DNA of 48,055 nucleotides, taken from NCBI GenBank assembly GCA_016785015.1, contig JADHTJ010000019.1, positions 1 to 48,055 of the forward strand, given 5' to 3'. Source of the DNA: Anaerolineales bacterium. GTDB lineage: Bacteria > Chloroflexota > Anaerolineae > Anaerolineales > UBA11858. Made by a program: the position numbers and the translations under genes. The notes below the pieces were generated by a model. That model was not told the DNA's origin and made no database searches. It saw nothing but the letters and a program-made list of their open reading frames with translations. Of the stretch, positions 32,965 to 42,211 are shown piece by piece. Numbering within the stretch: the first letter of the stretch is position 1; each line of letters begins with the position of its first letter.

Positions 32965-33420
32965 ATGAAGAGAATGATTCTTTTTGTAATTCTTGGCCTT
33001 ACTGTTGTGATATTGGTTTCTTTGGTTGTGTTGGTTCAACCTACTCAGGCTGAAGTGTGCGGCCCGAACGACCTTAATGATTTTGAAGATCTGAGACGAA
33101 TGCGTTTTGTAAGTCTAAAAGGTAAGACTGGCCAGGCAGGGATTGGCTGGGTAACTTTTGTTACAAAGAATATCATGCCAGATCGAGCAATTCTGACCAT
33201 AAATGGCTTGGGCGATTTTTCGGTTATGGGAATTTCCTGTACTTGCGGTGCCCAAAAGACCTGTACTGGTTTCATCTCGGGTTATCCCATCGGTGACCCA
33301 GTGAAGCATTATGCGGGCAAGTTAACCGTCTACTATCAAACTACATATCGAGGACACGATTACGAATACAAAAAATTCACCTCGACGGCACCAAAATTAC
33401 AAATTCCCCCTGCTCCCTAA
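32965..33420 (+). CDS. Secreted protein of unknown function
   Basis: 151 aa. A signal peptide is clear: MKRM, a hydrophobic core (residues 5-24) and a cleavage site near TQAEVCG. The mature part has Cys residues at the N-terminus and in ISCTCGAQKTCTGF, and looks beta-rich, ending in a Pro-rich tail. GAGAGGG precedes the ATG. I do not recognise the family. Confidence 0.75.
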   Translation: MKRMILFVILGLTVVILVSLVVLVQPTQAEVCGPNDLNDFEDLRRMRFVSLKGKTGQAGIGWVTFVTKNIMPDRAILTINGLGDFSVMGISCTCGAQKTCTGFISGYPIGDPVKHYAGKLTVYYQTTYRGHDYEYKKFTSTAPKLQIPPAP

Positions 33421-33452
33421 ACGGAGAGAAAACCCACTAATAGTTGATCACA

Positions 33453-33480
33453 CGCCTGAGGTTGCCAGCAACTTCAGGCG
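33453..33480 (+). terminator. Hairpin after the secreted-protein gene
   Basis: CGCCTGAGGTTG (33453-33464) pairs with CAACTTCAGGCG (33469-33480) at 11 of 12 positions, followed by ATTCTTTATGG. The U-tract is poor. Confidence 0.55.
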
Positions 33481-33504
33481 ATTCTTTATGGTAAGATCAA
33501 CCCC

Positions 33505-34176
33505 ATGTTTAAACCTATCCGTTGGAAAACATTTGCACGCGACTTTCTGGTAATCCAGGTTGGTTTCGCGCTTTTTGGGCTGTCGATTGCCCTGTTGATT
33601 CGCGCCAACTTGGGGACCGGTCCCTGGGCGATGCTAGAGGTAGCACTTTCACAAATCTTAGGGTTAACCCCTGGAACCATGAGTGTGATCGTTGGTTTCG
33701 TTGTGTTGTCAGCATCGTTTATCTTGCGTGAGCGTATCGGTTGGGGTACGGTGGCCAATATGATGTTCATTGGCCCCTGGGAAGATTTAGCTTTGCATTT
33801 TATCCCGTCAGTAACAGGTAACTTAGTACTTCAAGGAGCAATGCTGCTGGCGGGAATCTTGCTTATGGGCATTGCCTCAGCAGTTTACATCGGCGTGGAT
33901 GCGGGCGCCGGCCCGCGTGACAGCTTGATGTTGGCCGTCAAACGCATCAGCGGACGTAGTTTGCGACTGGCGCGCGGATCAATTGAAGTTGCTCTGGTCT
34001 TCGTAGCGTGGATGTTGGGTGGTCCAGCTGGGATTGGTACAGTCGTTCACGCGCTCCTGATTGGCCCCTCGGTGCAAATGGCATTCAAGTTATTCAAAGT
34101 CGAACCACATATGCCGGATGAAGCTATTGTGGAATCAGAATCTGAACAACAATTGCAAGAAAACACGGATTTTTGA
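33505..34176 (+). CDS. YczE/YyaS/YitT-family membrane protein
   Basis: 223 aa with five or so hydrophobic segments. FGLSIALLIRANLGTGPWAML at the start and VYIGVDAGAGPRDSLMLAV in the middle are the two related motifs of this family. The C-terminal 25 residues are soluble and acidic. An extended -10 (TGGTAAGAT, hexamer at 33492-33497) lies 7 bases before the ATG and no Shine-Dalgarno is visible, so the transcript may be leaderless. Function unknown. Confidence 0.8.
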   Translation: MFKPIRWKTFARDFLVIQVGFALFGLSIALLIRANLGTGPWAMLEVALSQILGLTPGTMSVIVGFVVLSASFILRERIGWGTVANMMFIGPWEDLALHFIPSVTGNLVLQGAMLLAGILLMGIASAVYIGVDAGAGPRDSLMLAVKRISGRSLRLARGSIEVALVFVAWMLGGPAGIGTVVHALLIGPSVQMAFKLFKVEPHMPDEAIVESESEQQLQENTDF

Positions 34177-34204
34177 AGACGGTTTTCAATCTTGAAGTGA
34201 TTTC

Positions 34205-34288
34205 TTAATCTGGCATTTCGATATCTAACATGATCAGATCTGCATATTCAGTACCTGCAGCTTGTAACCCAAAAGGGACATTCTTGGC
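34205..34288 (-). pseudogene. Remnant of a response-regulator receiver domain
   Basis: On the minus strand a 27-codon stretch between a TAG and a TAA reads AKNVPFGLQAAGTEYADL followed by IMLDIEMPD. The last part is the phospho-acceptor segment of receiver domains (xDLIxLDixMP). The rest of the domain is missing, so this is probably a decayed fragment. The short length keeps confidence low. Confidence 0.4.
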
Positions 34289-34353
34289 CTAGAAATTACT
34301 CAGAACAGCACATTATGCAAATTTGAGCCCATTTGGGTGTGGAATTATAAAAA

Positions 34354-34379
34354 CCCCGGAGAAATTCATCTCTCCGGGG
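34354..34379 (-). terminator. Terminator of clpC
   Basis: CCCCGGAGA (34354-34362) and TCTCCGGGG (34371-34379) form a perfect 9-bp stem; on the minus strand it runs into TTTTTATAATTCC, 28 bases past the clpC stop. Confidence 0.88.
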
Positions 34380-34406
34380 CTTTACAATTATTTGGGTATT
34401 TTGTGG

Positions 34407-36887
34407 TTAGGCGTCGACTGTTTCTTCAGCCACCTTTTTGGATTTTTTCTTGTTGGTTTTGAAAACAAATTCTTTATCCTCGGTTCCCTCGACATCGACG
34501 ATGATCGTGTCACCCTTATTAAACTCACCACTCAACAGCTTGACCGAGAGCGGGCTTTCGATCTGCTTTTGCAGGGCACGTTTCAGCGGGCGGGCGCCGA
34601 AATCGGGGTCTAAGCCGATCTCCGCTAGCCATTCCTGTGCATCTTGAGTCAATTTGACGCTGATTCCGTGTTCTTCCAGGCGCTCTTCGACCTCGTTCAT
34701 TTGAAGATCGACGATCTCGATCATATCTTCTAGCGAGAGTTGTGAGAAGGTGATAATCTCATCGATGCGGTTGATGAACTCTGGGCGGAAGGTTTTCTTT
34801 AATTCAGATTGGATCTTGGCCTGCGCCTCGCGCTCTTTGCTGTCGTCGGAGTTGCGCAAGAAGCCCAAACTACCTGAACTGCGTACGTACTCAGTTCCCA
34901 GGTTACTGGTCATTATCAGCACCGTGTTGCGGAAGTCGACGACATGCCCTTGCCCATCAGTCAGACGTCCGTCATCGAAGATTTGCAGCAGAGCGTTCCA
35001 AACCTCGGGGTGCGCTTTCTCGATCTCGTCGAAGAGCACCACCCGATATGGACGCCGTCGGACAGCTTCGGTCAATTGGCCACCCTCTTCGTAGCCGACA
35101 TATCCTGGAGGGGCACCGAACAAACGTGAGACCGTGTGCTGCTCGCGGTATTCACTCATATCGATACGTACCAAGGCTTCTTCGTCGTCGAACATGAATT
35201 CAGCCAGGGCTTTGGCTAACTCAGTCTTACCCACACCGGAGGGGCCAATGAAGATGAACGAGCCGATCGGTCTGCGGGGGTCTTTCAAGCCCGATCTAGC
35301 CCTGCGGATGGCATCTGAGATGGCTGTAATAGCTTCGTGCTGACCGATGACGCGTTCATGCAAGCGTTCTTCCATTTGCAGTAGCCGTTCGGCCTCAGTT
35401 TCCAACATCTGATTCATGGGAATGCCAGTCCATTGGGAGACAACCTCGGCGACATCGTCCTGGTCGACGATCTCATCCAATTCGTGTTCGCTCTCCCACT
35501 GTTCGCGTTCAACATGAAATTCTTCTTCCAGTCGAGAACGTTCTGTTTTCTTCTCGGCAGCGCGTTCGTAATCTCGTTCTAAACCCGCCTGCTCTTCCTC
35601 GGCCAGCAGCCTTTCGATTTCAGATTTCTTATCTTTCAAATCTTGGGGCAAGGAGTATAGTGCCACACGCAGTTTGGCGGCGGCTTCATCAATTAGATCA
35701 ATGGCCTTGTCGGGCAGGTGTCGGCCGGAGACATAACGATTGGAGAGTTGCGCCGCTGCGACGATAGCTTCGTCGGAGATGCTGACTTTGTGGTGCGCTT
35801 CGTAGCGATCGCGCAATCCTTGCAGCATTTTGATAGTGTCATCAACACTGGGCTCTTCAACATAAACTGGTGCGAAGCGACGTTCCAAAGCTGAATCTTT
35901 TTCAATGTATTTGTGATACTCGTCCAGCGTGGTAGCACCGACGCATTGCAGTTCGCCGCGCGCCAGGGCTGGTTTGAGCATATTGGATGCGTCTAAGGTC
36001 CCTTGGGCTGCACCTGCGCCAACCACAGTGTGAAGCTCATCAATGAACAAGATGATCTCACCCTCGGCGCGTTGGATATCTTCAATGGCTGCCTTGAGCC
36101 GCTCCTCGAATTCACCACGGAAGCGTGAACCAGCGATCATGGCGCCCAAATCCAGGGAGACCACTTTCTTGTTGGAGAGGATCTCAGGGACATCGTTGGT
36201 CTCAATTTTTTGGGCTAAACCTTCTACGATGGCGGTCTTGCCGACTCCAGCCTCACCAATCAGTACCGGGTTATTCTTGGTGCGGCGTGATAGAACCTGG
36301 ATCACGCGCATAATCTCACTATCACGCCCGATTACCGGGTCAAGCTTGCCCTCCCGTGCCATGGTAGTCAGGTCGCGGGAATACTTTTCAAGCACCTTAT
36401 AACGAGTCTCTGCTTTTGGATCGGTAACGCGCTGTCCGCCGCGCATTTGGGTCACGGCTTCGTAAACGCGCTCTTTAGTTACTCCAGCGCCGTCCAACAT
36501 ACGTCCGGCGGGGGTATTACGCTCGCTCAAAATTGCCAGGAAAATATGTTCGGTAGAAATATATTCGTCTTTGAGCCGGTTGGCCTCTTGGTTTGCCAGA
36601 TCGACAATGCGTTTGACGCGCGGTGTGATGAAGATTTGCCCTGCGCCACCACCGAAGATGTTTGCCTTAGGCGTGGTCTTAAGTACGTAATCCAGTCGCT
36701 CGGTGAGCATAACGGGGTCAACGTTGAGCACTTCTAATAATTGGGGAATCACGCCTTCAGGCTGCTCGATCAGCGCTAACAAAATATGTTCTGTGTCAAT
36801 TTGGTTATGTCCGTAGCGTTGAATGATTTCCGCAGCTCGCTGAGCGGCTTCCTGTGCGCGTTCTGTAAAGCGATCGAATCGCATCAT
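34407..36887 (-). CDS. clpC: ClpC-type AAA+ unfoldase (ATP-dependent Clp protease ATP-binding subunit)
   Basis: 826 aa from ATG 36885-36887, with GAAGGAAGG seven bases upstream. Two Clp-N repeats occupy residues ~1-140. AAA module 1 has GEAGVGKT and [15 protein letters not shown] middle coiled region (~400-480, [20 protein letters not shown]) is followed by AAA module 2 with [14 protein letters not shown] and [14 protein letters not shown]. The short middle domain and [17 protein letters not shown] end favour ClpC over ClpB. The C-terminal tail is Lys-rich. It unfolds substrates for ClpP, which is not in this window. Confidence 0.93.
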   Translation of the reverse strand: MMRFDRFTERAQEAAQRAAEIIQRYGHNQIDTEHILLALIEQPEGVIPQLLEVLNVDPVMLTERLDYVLKTTPKANIFGGGAGQIFITPRVKRIVDLANQEANRLKDEYISTEHIFLAILSERNTPAGRMLDGAGVTKERVYEAVTQMRGGQRVTDPKAETRYKVLEKYSRDLTTMAREGKLDPVIGRDSEIMRVIQVLSRRTKNNPVLIGEAGVGKTAIVEGLAQKIETNDVPEILSNKKVVSLDLGAMIAGSRFRGEFEERLKAAIEDIQRAEGEIILFIDELHTVVGAGAAQGTLDASNMLKPALARGELQCVGATTLDEYHKYIEKDSALERRFAPVYVEEPSVDDTIKMLQGLRDRYEAHHKVSISDEAIVAAAQLSNRYVSGRHLPDKAIDLIDEAAAKLRVALYSLPQDLKDKKSEIERLLAEEEQAGLERDYERAAEKKTERSRLEEEFHVEREQWESEHELDEIVDQDDVAEVVSQWTGIPMNQMLETEAERLLQMEERLHERVIGQHEAITAISDAIRRARSGLKDPRRPIGSFIFIGPSGVGKTELAKALAEFMFDDEEALVRIDMSEYREQHTVSRLFGAPPGYVGYEEGGQLTEAVRRRPYRVVLFDEIEKAHPEVWNALLQIFDDGRLTDGQGHVVDFRNTVLIMTSNLGTEYVRSSGSLGFLRNSDDSKEREAQAKIQSELKKTFRPEFINRIDEIITFSQLSLEDMIEIVDLQMNEVEERLEEHGISVKLTQDAQEWLAEIGLDPDFGARPLKRALQKQIESPLSVKLLSGEFNKGDTIIVDVEGTEDKEFVFKTNKKKSKKVAEETVDA

Positions 36888-37012
36888 AATCGTACCTTCC
36901 TTCGGCAAGTTGAAAACCTTGCGTAAGAGATTATAACATTCAGGGGGTTAGAGAAAGATCAGCGGGACGTAAGAATTGTATATGAAATGGGACCGAGGTT
37001 CGAAAATAGAAA

Positions 37013-37209
37013 TTCATCACAGAGCCACAGAGAGCACAGAGTATACAATTTTAAATGGGTCTCTAAGAATCGCCGTGGTAAGGGGCCACATTTGAGGGTA
37101 GGCGGCGTGCTCCGCACGCCCCCTACCCCAAATGTGAGGTCTCTCACGGCAATTCCCATAGAACCTTTTAAATACTCATTGTTCTCCGTGTCTCAGTGGT
37201 AAATATGGA
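37013..37209. repeat. Complex inverted repeat filling the clpC / Fe-S gene gap
   Basis: The core is a near-perfect hairpin: CACATTTGAGGGTAGGCGG, a GCGTGC-TCC-GCACGC turn and CCCTACCCCAAATGTG, about 37087-37135. Outside it GAATCGCCGTG faces CACGGCAATTC. Outermost, ACAGAGCCACAGAG at the left faces an inverted CCGTGTCTCAGTGGT at the right. The whole 324-base gap is thus one nested palindrome of MITE type with no gene. Confidence 0.65.
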
Positions 37210-37211
37210 AT

Positions 37212-38138
37212 CTATGCCTTCTTCAGCTCTAATTCAGCCATCAACTCCTGGATGATCAAGGGTTCCCCTTTGGCTGGATCGAGCTCTAGTTTTGCAGCAT
37301 CCCCATCGCAGTGAGCCACACACACGCCACAGCCCATGCAGGCTTCAAAATCCACTTCGGCATAATCGCTCATTGTAATAGCATCAAACTGGCAGACATC
37401 CTCACAGTTGCCGCAACTGATGCACATATCCTCGTCGATGACGGCGATATACCCCGATGAACAGATCATTGGGTCACCACCGCGGTGGATCTGCATCGCC
37501 TTGCAGCAGCAGGCACAGCAATTACAAATGGCATAAAAACGTCCTAGCATGGCGTCTTTAAAATAGGCATGGGAGACATGTCCGCGTTCTTGTTCGGCTT
37601 GCAAGATTCCCTGCGCTTCCGAGGATGTGATCTTGCGAGTGCGATCAGGATGGTGTTCGAGGACCATAGTGGCAAAAGGCTCCCCGACAACAAGGCAAAC
37701 ATCCAAGGGTAAACACGGTTCAGATTGAGAAGAGCGGCAAGGACATTCCAAAGCAATGATGTGGTCAGGGTTTTTCAGCACGATATCGCGCGCTTTTTTG
37801 TACGGGACGATATGTTCCAGATCCCGAATCTCAATATCTTCTTGGACACTAACCAGTTGTGAAGCAGCTTCAAGCGGCATCACTTTGCCGTGATAACCTG
37901 GTGCGATTTTGGCTTTGTTATCATCTTCAGTTTTATGGGTGATAAATCGGTTCAATGGTTTCAAGATTCGCGCCAAAGTAGGATTTTTCGTTCCCAGCCC
38001 TATGTATTGGTACAGCCAATGCAAATACACAAATCCGTGCAATCTGTCGAGAAGTGAGAAATCTGTCAGGCGGCGGGCCTCCTTCATGAAGGCTCGAGTG
38101 GATGGCAGCAGCAGACCAAGGAGCGGTTTTCGGGGCAT
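37212..38138 (-). CDS. 4Fe-4S dicluster ferredoxin-type protein
   Basis: 308 aa. The C-terminal ~75 residues carry two ferredoxin motifs: CISCGNCEDVCQFDAI and CMGCGVCVAHCDGDA. Upstream lie two more Cys clusters, ECPCR with CLPLDVC and CNCCACCC, probably further metal or Fe-S sites. The first ~130 residues have no recognised motif. TGGAGAA precedes the ATG. It is the last gene of a four-gene minus-strand unit with an AAC(3)-like, an enoyl-CoA hydratase and an SDR gene. Probably an electron-transfer protein; the partner is unknown. Confidence 0.8.
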   Translation of the reverse strand: MPRKPLLGLLLPSTRAFMKEARRLTDFSLLDRLHGFVYLHWLYQYIGLGTKNPTLARILKPLNRFITHKTEDDNKAKIAPGYHGKVMPLEAASQLVSVQEDIEIRDLEHIVPYKKARDIVLKNPDHIIALECPCRSSQSEPCLPLDVCLVVGEPFATMVLEHHPDRTRKITSSEAQGILQAEQERGHVSHAYFKDAMLGRFYAICNCCACCCKAMQIHRGGDPMICSSGYIAVIDEDMCISCGNCEDVCQFDAITMSDYAEVDFEACMGCGVCVAHCDGDAAKLELDPAKGEPLIIQELMAELELKKA

Positions 38139-38155
38139 GGTGGATTCTCCAAAAA

Positions 38156-38938
38156 TTATTCACGTATGGCCTGACAGCGTTCGCAGTTCGAACGATCGCA
38201 CAATAAGGCCAGGGGGTCTTTTTGAACCATATCGATAACAGTGCGGATCAACGTCGATAGGGGGATCAGTTGAACTAGTGCACTGCCGATATATGTTTTA
38301 TTTGTGTATTTCTCGATTTCCGGCGTAATTGCATTGAACCCATAGGAGCAGCCGGGCCAACGCGGGCATTCCTGGACTCCCTTTTTGGTGAGAGCCCACC
38401 TGATGAATTGTCTACGCCCGGCGAGTTGCTCCCCATAATGAATGCTGGTATTGGCGGTGTGATCCACCCCTAAGAGCAGTACAAAGCCCAGGGATTCAGT
38501 CAGCACGCGCACCGGAGCAAAAGGTTCCTCTCTGGTTTGAGCGCTGACCACCTCTTCAGAGTTTACTCCTGAGAAAGAATAGATCGGATGGTTAGATCGT
38601 TGCGCATCGGGATGCTGGCGCAAAGTTTCAGCTATCATTCCCATCAATGGGTCGGCGGGCATATCTGATGAATAGAATTCGGCCAACCGGTTGGCATCTG
38701 TATTTCCCCCGTAGTTGATGCCGTTTTCCGACGGACCGCTCTCGGGAGTCACCATCGTCTTGTAAGTGAATGTGGGCATGATCAGGCCATCTATTACGCT
38801 CAACAGAGCCCCCACGACGGCTTCCGCGCCGCCCTGCACATGCCCAAAAGCTGACAATGAGGCATGGGCGATGGCAGGTTTAGTGCCATCTAAACCCAGA
38901 TCACGCAAAGAGTTGACCAGATCGCGAAATTTGACCAC
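38156..38938 (-). CDS. AAC(3)-family (aminoglycoside 3-N-acetyltransferase-like) protein
   Basis: 260 aa with a GTG start. AIAHASLSAFGHVQGGAEAV and LIMPTFTYKT are the family's N-terminal signature, and HPIYSFSGVN and LLGVDHTANTSIHYGEQ follow the AAC(3)/YokD pattern, including the His of the acetyl-CoA site. The C-terminus carries CDRSNCERC, a possible metal-binding tail not typical of resistance enzymes. The gene starts 9 bases after the enoyl-CoA hydratase stop. Context suggests a housekeeping acyltransferase rather than antibiotic resistance. Confidence 0.82.
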   Translation of the reverse strand: MVKFRDLVNSLRDLGLDGTKPAIAHASLSAFGHVQGGAEAVVGALLSVIDGLIMPTFTYKTMVTPESGPSENGINYGGNTDANRLAEFYSSDMPADPLMGMIAETLRQHPDAQRSNHPIYSFSGVNSEEVVSAQTREEPFAPVRVLTESLGFVLLLGVDHTANTSIHYGEQLAGRRQFIRWALTKKGVQECPRWPGCSYGFNAITPEIEKYTNKTYIGSALVQLIPLSTLIRTVIDMVQKDPLALLCDRSNCERCQAIRE

Positions 38939-38947
38939 TGATTAATT

Positions 38948-39721
38948 CTAGCGCCCTTTCCAGCGAGGGTCGCGCTTCTCGACAAAGGCTGCCATTCCCT
39001 CTTTTTGATCTTCCGTAGCGAAGAGGAAATTGAAAGCCCTGCGTTCATCTGCCAGACCCTCGGTTAGCGATGTTTCAAAGGCTTGGTTGACGGCCTCTTT
39101 GCCAAATTGTATGGCCAGTGGGGCGCGTGTGGCAATCTCGGCTGCCAAGGCAAGTGCTTCATTCAGGTAGTTTTCTACAGGTACCACTCGGTTGACCAAA
39201 CCATATGTCTGCCCTTCGTCTGCGCTCAGGGTGCGGTTGTTGAGTATCATTTCCATAGCGATGGCTTTGCCAACTGCCTTTGCCAGCCTTTGTGTACCCC
39301 CGGCCCCAGGGATCACCCCGATGTTGATCTCAGGCTGCCCAAATTTGGCTGTTTCCGAGGCGACGATCATATCACATGAGAGCGCCAATTCACTGCCGCC
39401 CCCCAAAGCCCAGCCAGATACTGCAGCAATGACTGGCTTCTTGATCCCGCGGATGCGGTCGAAGGAGGGAATGAAATCGCTCTTGTGCATCTCCACTGCG
39501 GAGGCATCAGCCATCTCCTTGATATCCGCCCCAGCGGCAAAGGCTTTTTCGTTTCCGGTGATAACTATGGCGCCGACAGCATCGTCAGCATCGAAGGCCT
39601 CTAACGCCCCGGCTAGTTCTTTCAAAAGAGTGTCATTCAGAGCGTTGAGTACTTTGGGCCGGTTCAGCCGGATCAGTCCAACTTGTTTGTGAGTTTCAAC
39701 CAGGATGGTTTTGTAAGTCAT
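38948..39721 (-). CDS. Enoyl-CoA hydratase/isomerase family protein
   Basis: 257 aa from ATG 39719-39721, with TAGGAG upstream; a longer frame has no such signal. RLNRPKVLNALND, AFAAGADIKEMAD, VSGWALGGGSELALSCDMIVA and GVIPGAGGTQRLAKAVG are crotonase signatures; the two catalytic Glu are present in GGGSELAL-adjacent and FGQPEINIG segments. The C-terminal ATEDQKEGMAAFVEKRDPRWKGR is typical of short-chain enoyl-CoA hydratase. It hydrates trans-2-enoyl-CoA in beta-oxidation or butyrate-type metabolism. Confidence 0.92.
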   Translation of the reverse strand: MTYKTILVETHKQVGLIRLNRPKVLNALNDTLLKELAGALEAFDADDAVGAIVITGNEKAFAAGADIKEMADASAVEMHKSDFIPSFDRIRGIKKPVIAAVSGWALGGGSELALSCDMIVASETAKFGQPEINIGVIPGAGGTQRLAKAVGKAIAMEMILNNRTLSADEGQTYGLVNRVVPVENYLNEALALAAEIATRAPLAIQFGKEAVNQAFETSLTEGLADERRAFNFLFATEDQKEGMAAFVEKRDPRWKGR

Positions 39722-39729
39722 GCTAGCTC

Positions 39730-40401
39730 CTACAAAGTAATTAGAATTTTTCCGTTCACATCTTCGGCCGCTTGACTGCAAAGTTGAAGTGTAGCCTCGA
39801 CGATATCCGCATTGGGTTCGCCTGCAAGTTCTCTAAGTTCTGAAGCCAATCCCATCGAAAATGTTGATACGGCGTTGATACGGATATTATAAGCGCTAAA
39901 TTCTTCGGCTAATTCTAAAGTCAGGCCAAGTACTCCCAGGCGGCTGGATTTCAATGCCGCCTGTCCTTCTCCTCCCGAAAGCACATTAACCATAACGCCC
40001 CCGCCAGCTTCTCTCATAATCCGCCCCACTGATTGAGCTACAAGGAATATTCCTGTCAGGTTAACGTCGATAGCCCGGCGCCAATCCCATTCATCCAGGT
40101 CGAGTAGCGCCTTTTTAGGGTCAACGTGAGCGTTGTTGATCAAGATGTCTATTTGGTCCCAATCATCGATTACTTGATTGAGCATGGTTTGAACGGGCAT
40201 CTTCTTGGAGATATCGAGGACATAATCCTTGGTGCGCCCGCCGGCCTGTACGATGCGTTGGATGGTTTCATCCAGATTGATAGGCGTGATATCGTTTGCG
40301 GCGACGATTGCACCTTGGGCGGCAAATGCTTCAGCTAGGGCGCGTCCGGTTCCCCGCCCAGCGCCGGTGATAAGCACAACTTGATCTTTAAATTGGTCCA
40401 T
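39730..40401 (-). CDS. SDR-family protein lacking the Tyr-Lys catalytic dyad
   Basis: 223 aa. The Rossmann nucleotide site is intact (VVLITGAGRGTGRALAEAFA, then ILINNAHVDP). The active-site region reads NVLSGGEGQAALKSSRLGVL: the normal YxxxK is replaced by LxxxR, although the downstream LTLELAEEFSAYNIRINAVS is conserved. The C-terminus is short (no substrate lid). It may be a non-catalytic or altered-function SDR. It ends 8 bases before the enoyl-CoA hydratase start and is the first gene of that unit. Confidence 0.85.
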   Translation of the reverse strand: MDQFKDQVVLITGAGRGTGRALAEAFAAQGAIVAANDITPINLDETIQRIVQAGGRTKDYVLDISKKMPVQTMLNQVIDDWDQIDILINNAHVDPKKALLDLDEWDWRRAIDVNLTGIFLVAQSVGRIMREAGGGVMVNVLSGGEGQAALKSSRLGVLGLTLELAEEFSAYNIRINAVSTFSMGLASELRELAGEPNADIVEATLQLCSQAAEDVNGKILITL

Positions 40402-40494
40402 AAAATCTCCTCATTACAAAAAAGGAATTTTGTATTTAGAACAAATGGTGGTGTAACCACTGACCACCACTAACTGGCCACTTCCTACTCGCCA

Positions 40495-41214
40495 CTATTC
40501 ACCGCATACTGGCACTTCCCCGGTATTCTCATTTGCGTTCACACGTAGTCCCAGATACGGTGATGGGTCCAAGGTGTTTTGAATTTTCAACTCGTTGCGA
40601 AAACGCCCATTACCATCGTCAAGGACAATCGAAAAGTGCAGGTGCACGCCGGTGGGGTTATTGGGGTCGCCAGAATAATTGCCCTGGTACCCGAGCAGTG
40701 TGCCGGCTTCTACCAACACTTCATTTGTGCCAGGTGGAAACGCAGCATCAATATACGAAGAGCCATCTCGGTCGGCTAGATGCGTGTAATAAGTCCAGAT
40801 TTGGCGCGAGGGTTTCAAGGGGTCGCTGGGGATGCGGATGATTAGGGATGATTTCCAATCTGGCAATCGCGTCAAGTAACCAGGGTATGCAGCATAAACT
40901 GGTGTGATGCCAGAATCATTACCGCCGAAAATATCCAACCCCTGGTGACGGTGCCCTGGACGGAATGAGTCTCCCCAAAGAAAACCGATATATCCTGAAG
41001 TGGGGTTTTGGAAAGGAGCGTCTCCGCAGCGTTCGCCGGTTGTGATGGCCCATTCAGGGTGTCCTTCAGGATCTCTCATCCAGCTAAAAAAACGAGTGGT
41101 TCGTTCTCCACTGCGTTGATACCATCTGTATGCAAAATAACCAAAAATTATTGCAATTACAAAAAATACTGATAAAAATATCCGTAACCACGGGCGGGAA
41201 GTTTTAGAATACAT
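40495..41214 (-). CDS. Membrane-anchored M23-family peptidase
   Basis: 239 aa. One N-terminal transmembrane helix (about residues 11-28). The LytM-type domain has HRHQGLDIFG (zinc His and Asp), YYTHLAD and GVHLHFSI (HxH). It probably cleaves cell-wall peptide cross-links or acts as an activator. No clear ribosome-binding site; GATTGTAAAAC lies just before the ATG. Confidence 0.85.
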   Translation of the reverse strand: MYSKTSRPWLRIFLSVFFVIAIIFGYFAYRWYQRSGERTTRFFSWMRDPEGHPEWAITTGERCGDAPFQNPTSGYIGFLWGDSFRPGHRHQGLDIFGGNDSGITPVYAAYPGYLTRLPDWKSSLIIRIPSDPLKPSRQIWTYYTHLADRDGSSYIDAAFPPGTNEVLVEAGTLLGYQGNYSGDPNNPTGVHLHFSIVLDDGNGRFRNELKIQNTLDPSPYLGLRVNANENTGEVPVCGE

Positions 41215-41333
41215 AAAGTTTTACAATCTATTTGGGTCTCACGCGGAGTGGTATAGTCGCATAGAAAAATTGTAGAATCTTGGTGACTTTGCGGCTTGGC
41301 GTGCGATATTATAGGCTTCTTTGAAAGATTTTT

Positions 41334-41813
41334 TTATGATGGCAGATTGTGTAAATCGATGATCTCTGCCTGGGTAATTTTCAAGATATCCTGGGGATCG
41401 AGGCGAGTCAGAGCATTGTGTGCCCCACCCCCAGCATAACAATCAGAAAGTTCAAGCACCAGTGGATCGATCAGCGTTCTTATGGGTTGCGGGTGTCCGA
41501 AGGGCGGCACGGTTCCTACGGGGTAACCGGTGGTTTCCAGGACAATTTCTGCATTAGCCAGTTTGACTTGTTTTCGCCCCACACCATAAACTGATGCAAT
41601 CACTCGACGTTCAATCAATTGCGTCCCACACGCGATTGCCAGAACTCTGTCCTCTCGGATGGTGAAGAGCACTGATTTGACAATTTTATCGGGTTGGGTT
41701 CCGACTACTTGTGCAGCAATTTCCACTGTCGGCGTTGGTTTATCCAGAAAAACAATCTCTCCATCTATGTTATTCTGGTCCATAAAATTTTGCAGATCAC
41801 TGGGTTTCAACAT
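41334..41813 (-). CDS. YbaK/EbsC-family aminoacyl-tRNA deacylase
   Basis: 159 aa. KSVLFTIREDRVLAIACG, a ..RKQVKLANAEIVLETTGYP.. block and VPPFGHPQPIRTLIDPLVL are typical of the YbaK/ProX editing domain, which hydrolyses mischarged tRNA such as Cys-tRNA(Pro). The start overlaps the end of the EthD-like gene by 17 bases, so the two are translationally coupled. Confidence 0.9.
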   Translation of the reverse strand: MLKPSDLQNFMDQNNIDGEIVFLDKPTPTVEIAAQVVGTQPDKIVKSVLFTIREDRVLAIACGTQLIERRVIASVYGVGRKQVKLANAEIVLETTGYPVGTVPPFGHPQPIRTLIDPLVLELSDCYAGGGAHNALTRLDPQDILKITQAEIIDLHNLPS

Positions 41814-42153
41814 CTGAATTTGCCTCTCGATATTTGCGTAAGTTTACTGCGTCATCTTCTTTGTGTTCAGCAGTCAGCAATGTTACTTGCCCCCCGGTAA
41901 TTTTTTGTAAGATTGCTCCTGCAAGCCCCCCAGGATCGGAAGCAAGCGCCGATTGGAGATCTTCTTGGTTTACAAAGAAGAGTTCGTGGATCATACTTAG
42001 TTCTTGATCGCCATAAAGAGTTGCATGAACCCGGATCGTAGCCTCTCGTACCAATTTTGGCATCACCTCAGCGTAATGGAGAAATTCTGGCCATCCCTCG
42101 CTGAATTCTAATGTGTCTGCTACTGGACCGATGAGAATGATCAGTTTTTGCAT
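41797..42153 (-). CDS. EthD-like dimeric alpha-beta barrel protein
   Basis: 118 aa from ATG 42151-42153, with GAGGAAA upstream; a longer frame exists but runs into an inverted repeat. MQKLIILIG, EGWPEFLHYAEVMPKLVREA and MIHELFFVNQEDLQSALASD fit the EthD/ferredoxin-like stress-responsive barrel family. Function unknown. Precedes ybaK. Confidence 0.65.
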   Translation of the reverse strand: MQKLIILIGPVADTLEFSEGWPEFLHYAEVMPKLVREATIRVHATLYGDQELSMIHELFFVNQEDLQSALASDPGGLAGAILQKITGGQVTLLTAEHKEDDAVNLRKYREANSDVETQ

Positions 42154-42211
42154 GTTTTCCTCTGCAGTTATTATAACCGCAAGGCAACGAGAGACGGGGG
42201 TGGTCAAATTA

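Noticed and set aside
38156..38938. AAC(3)-like gene as acquired antibiotic resistance
   Set aside because: It sits in a tight metabolic-looking operon with no mobile element and has an unusual Cys-rich tail.
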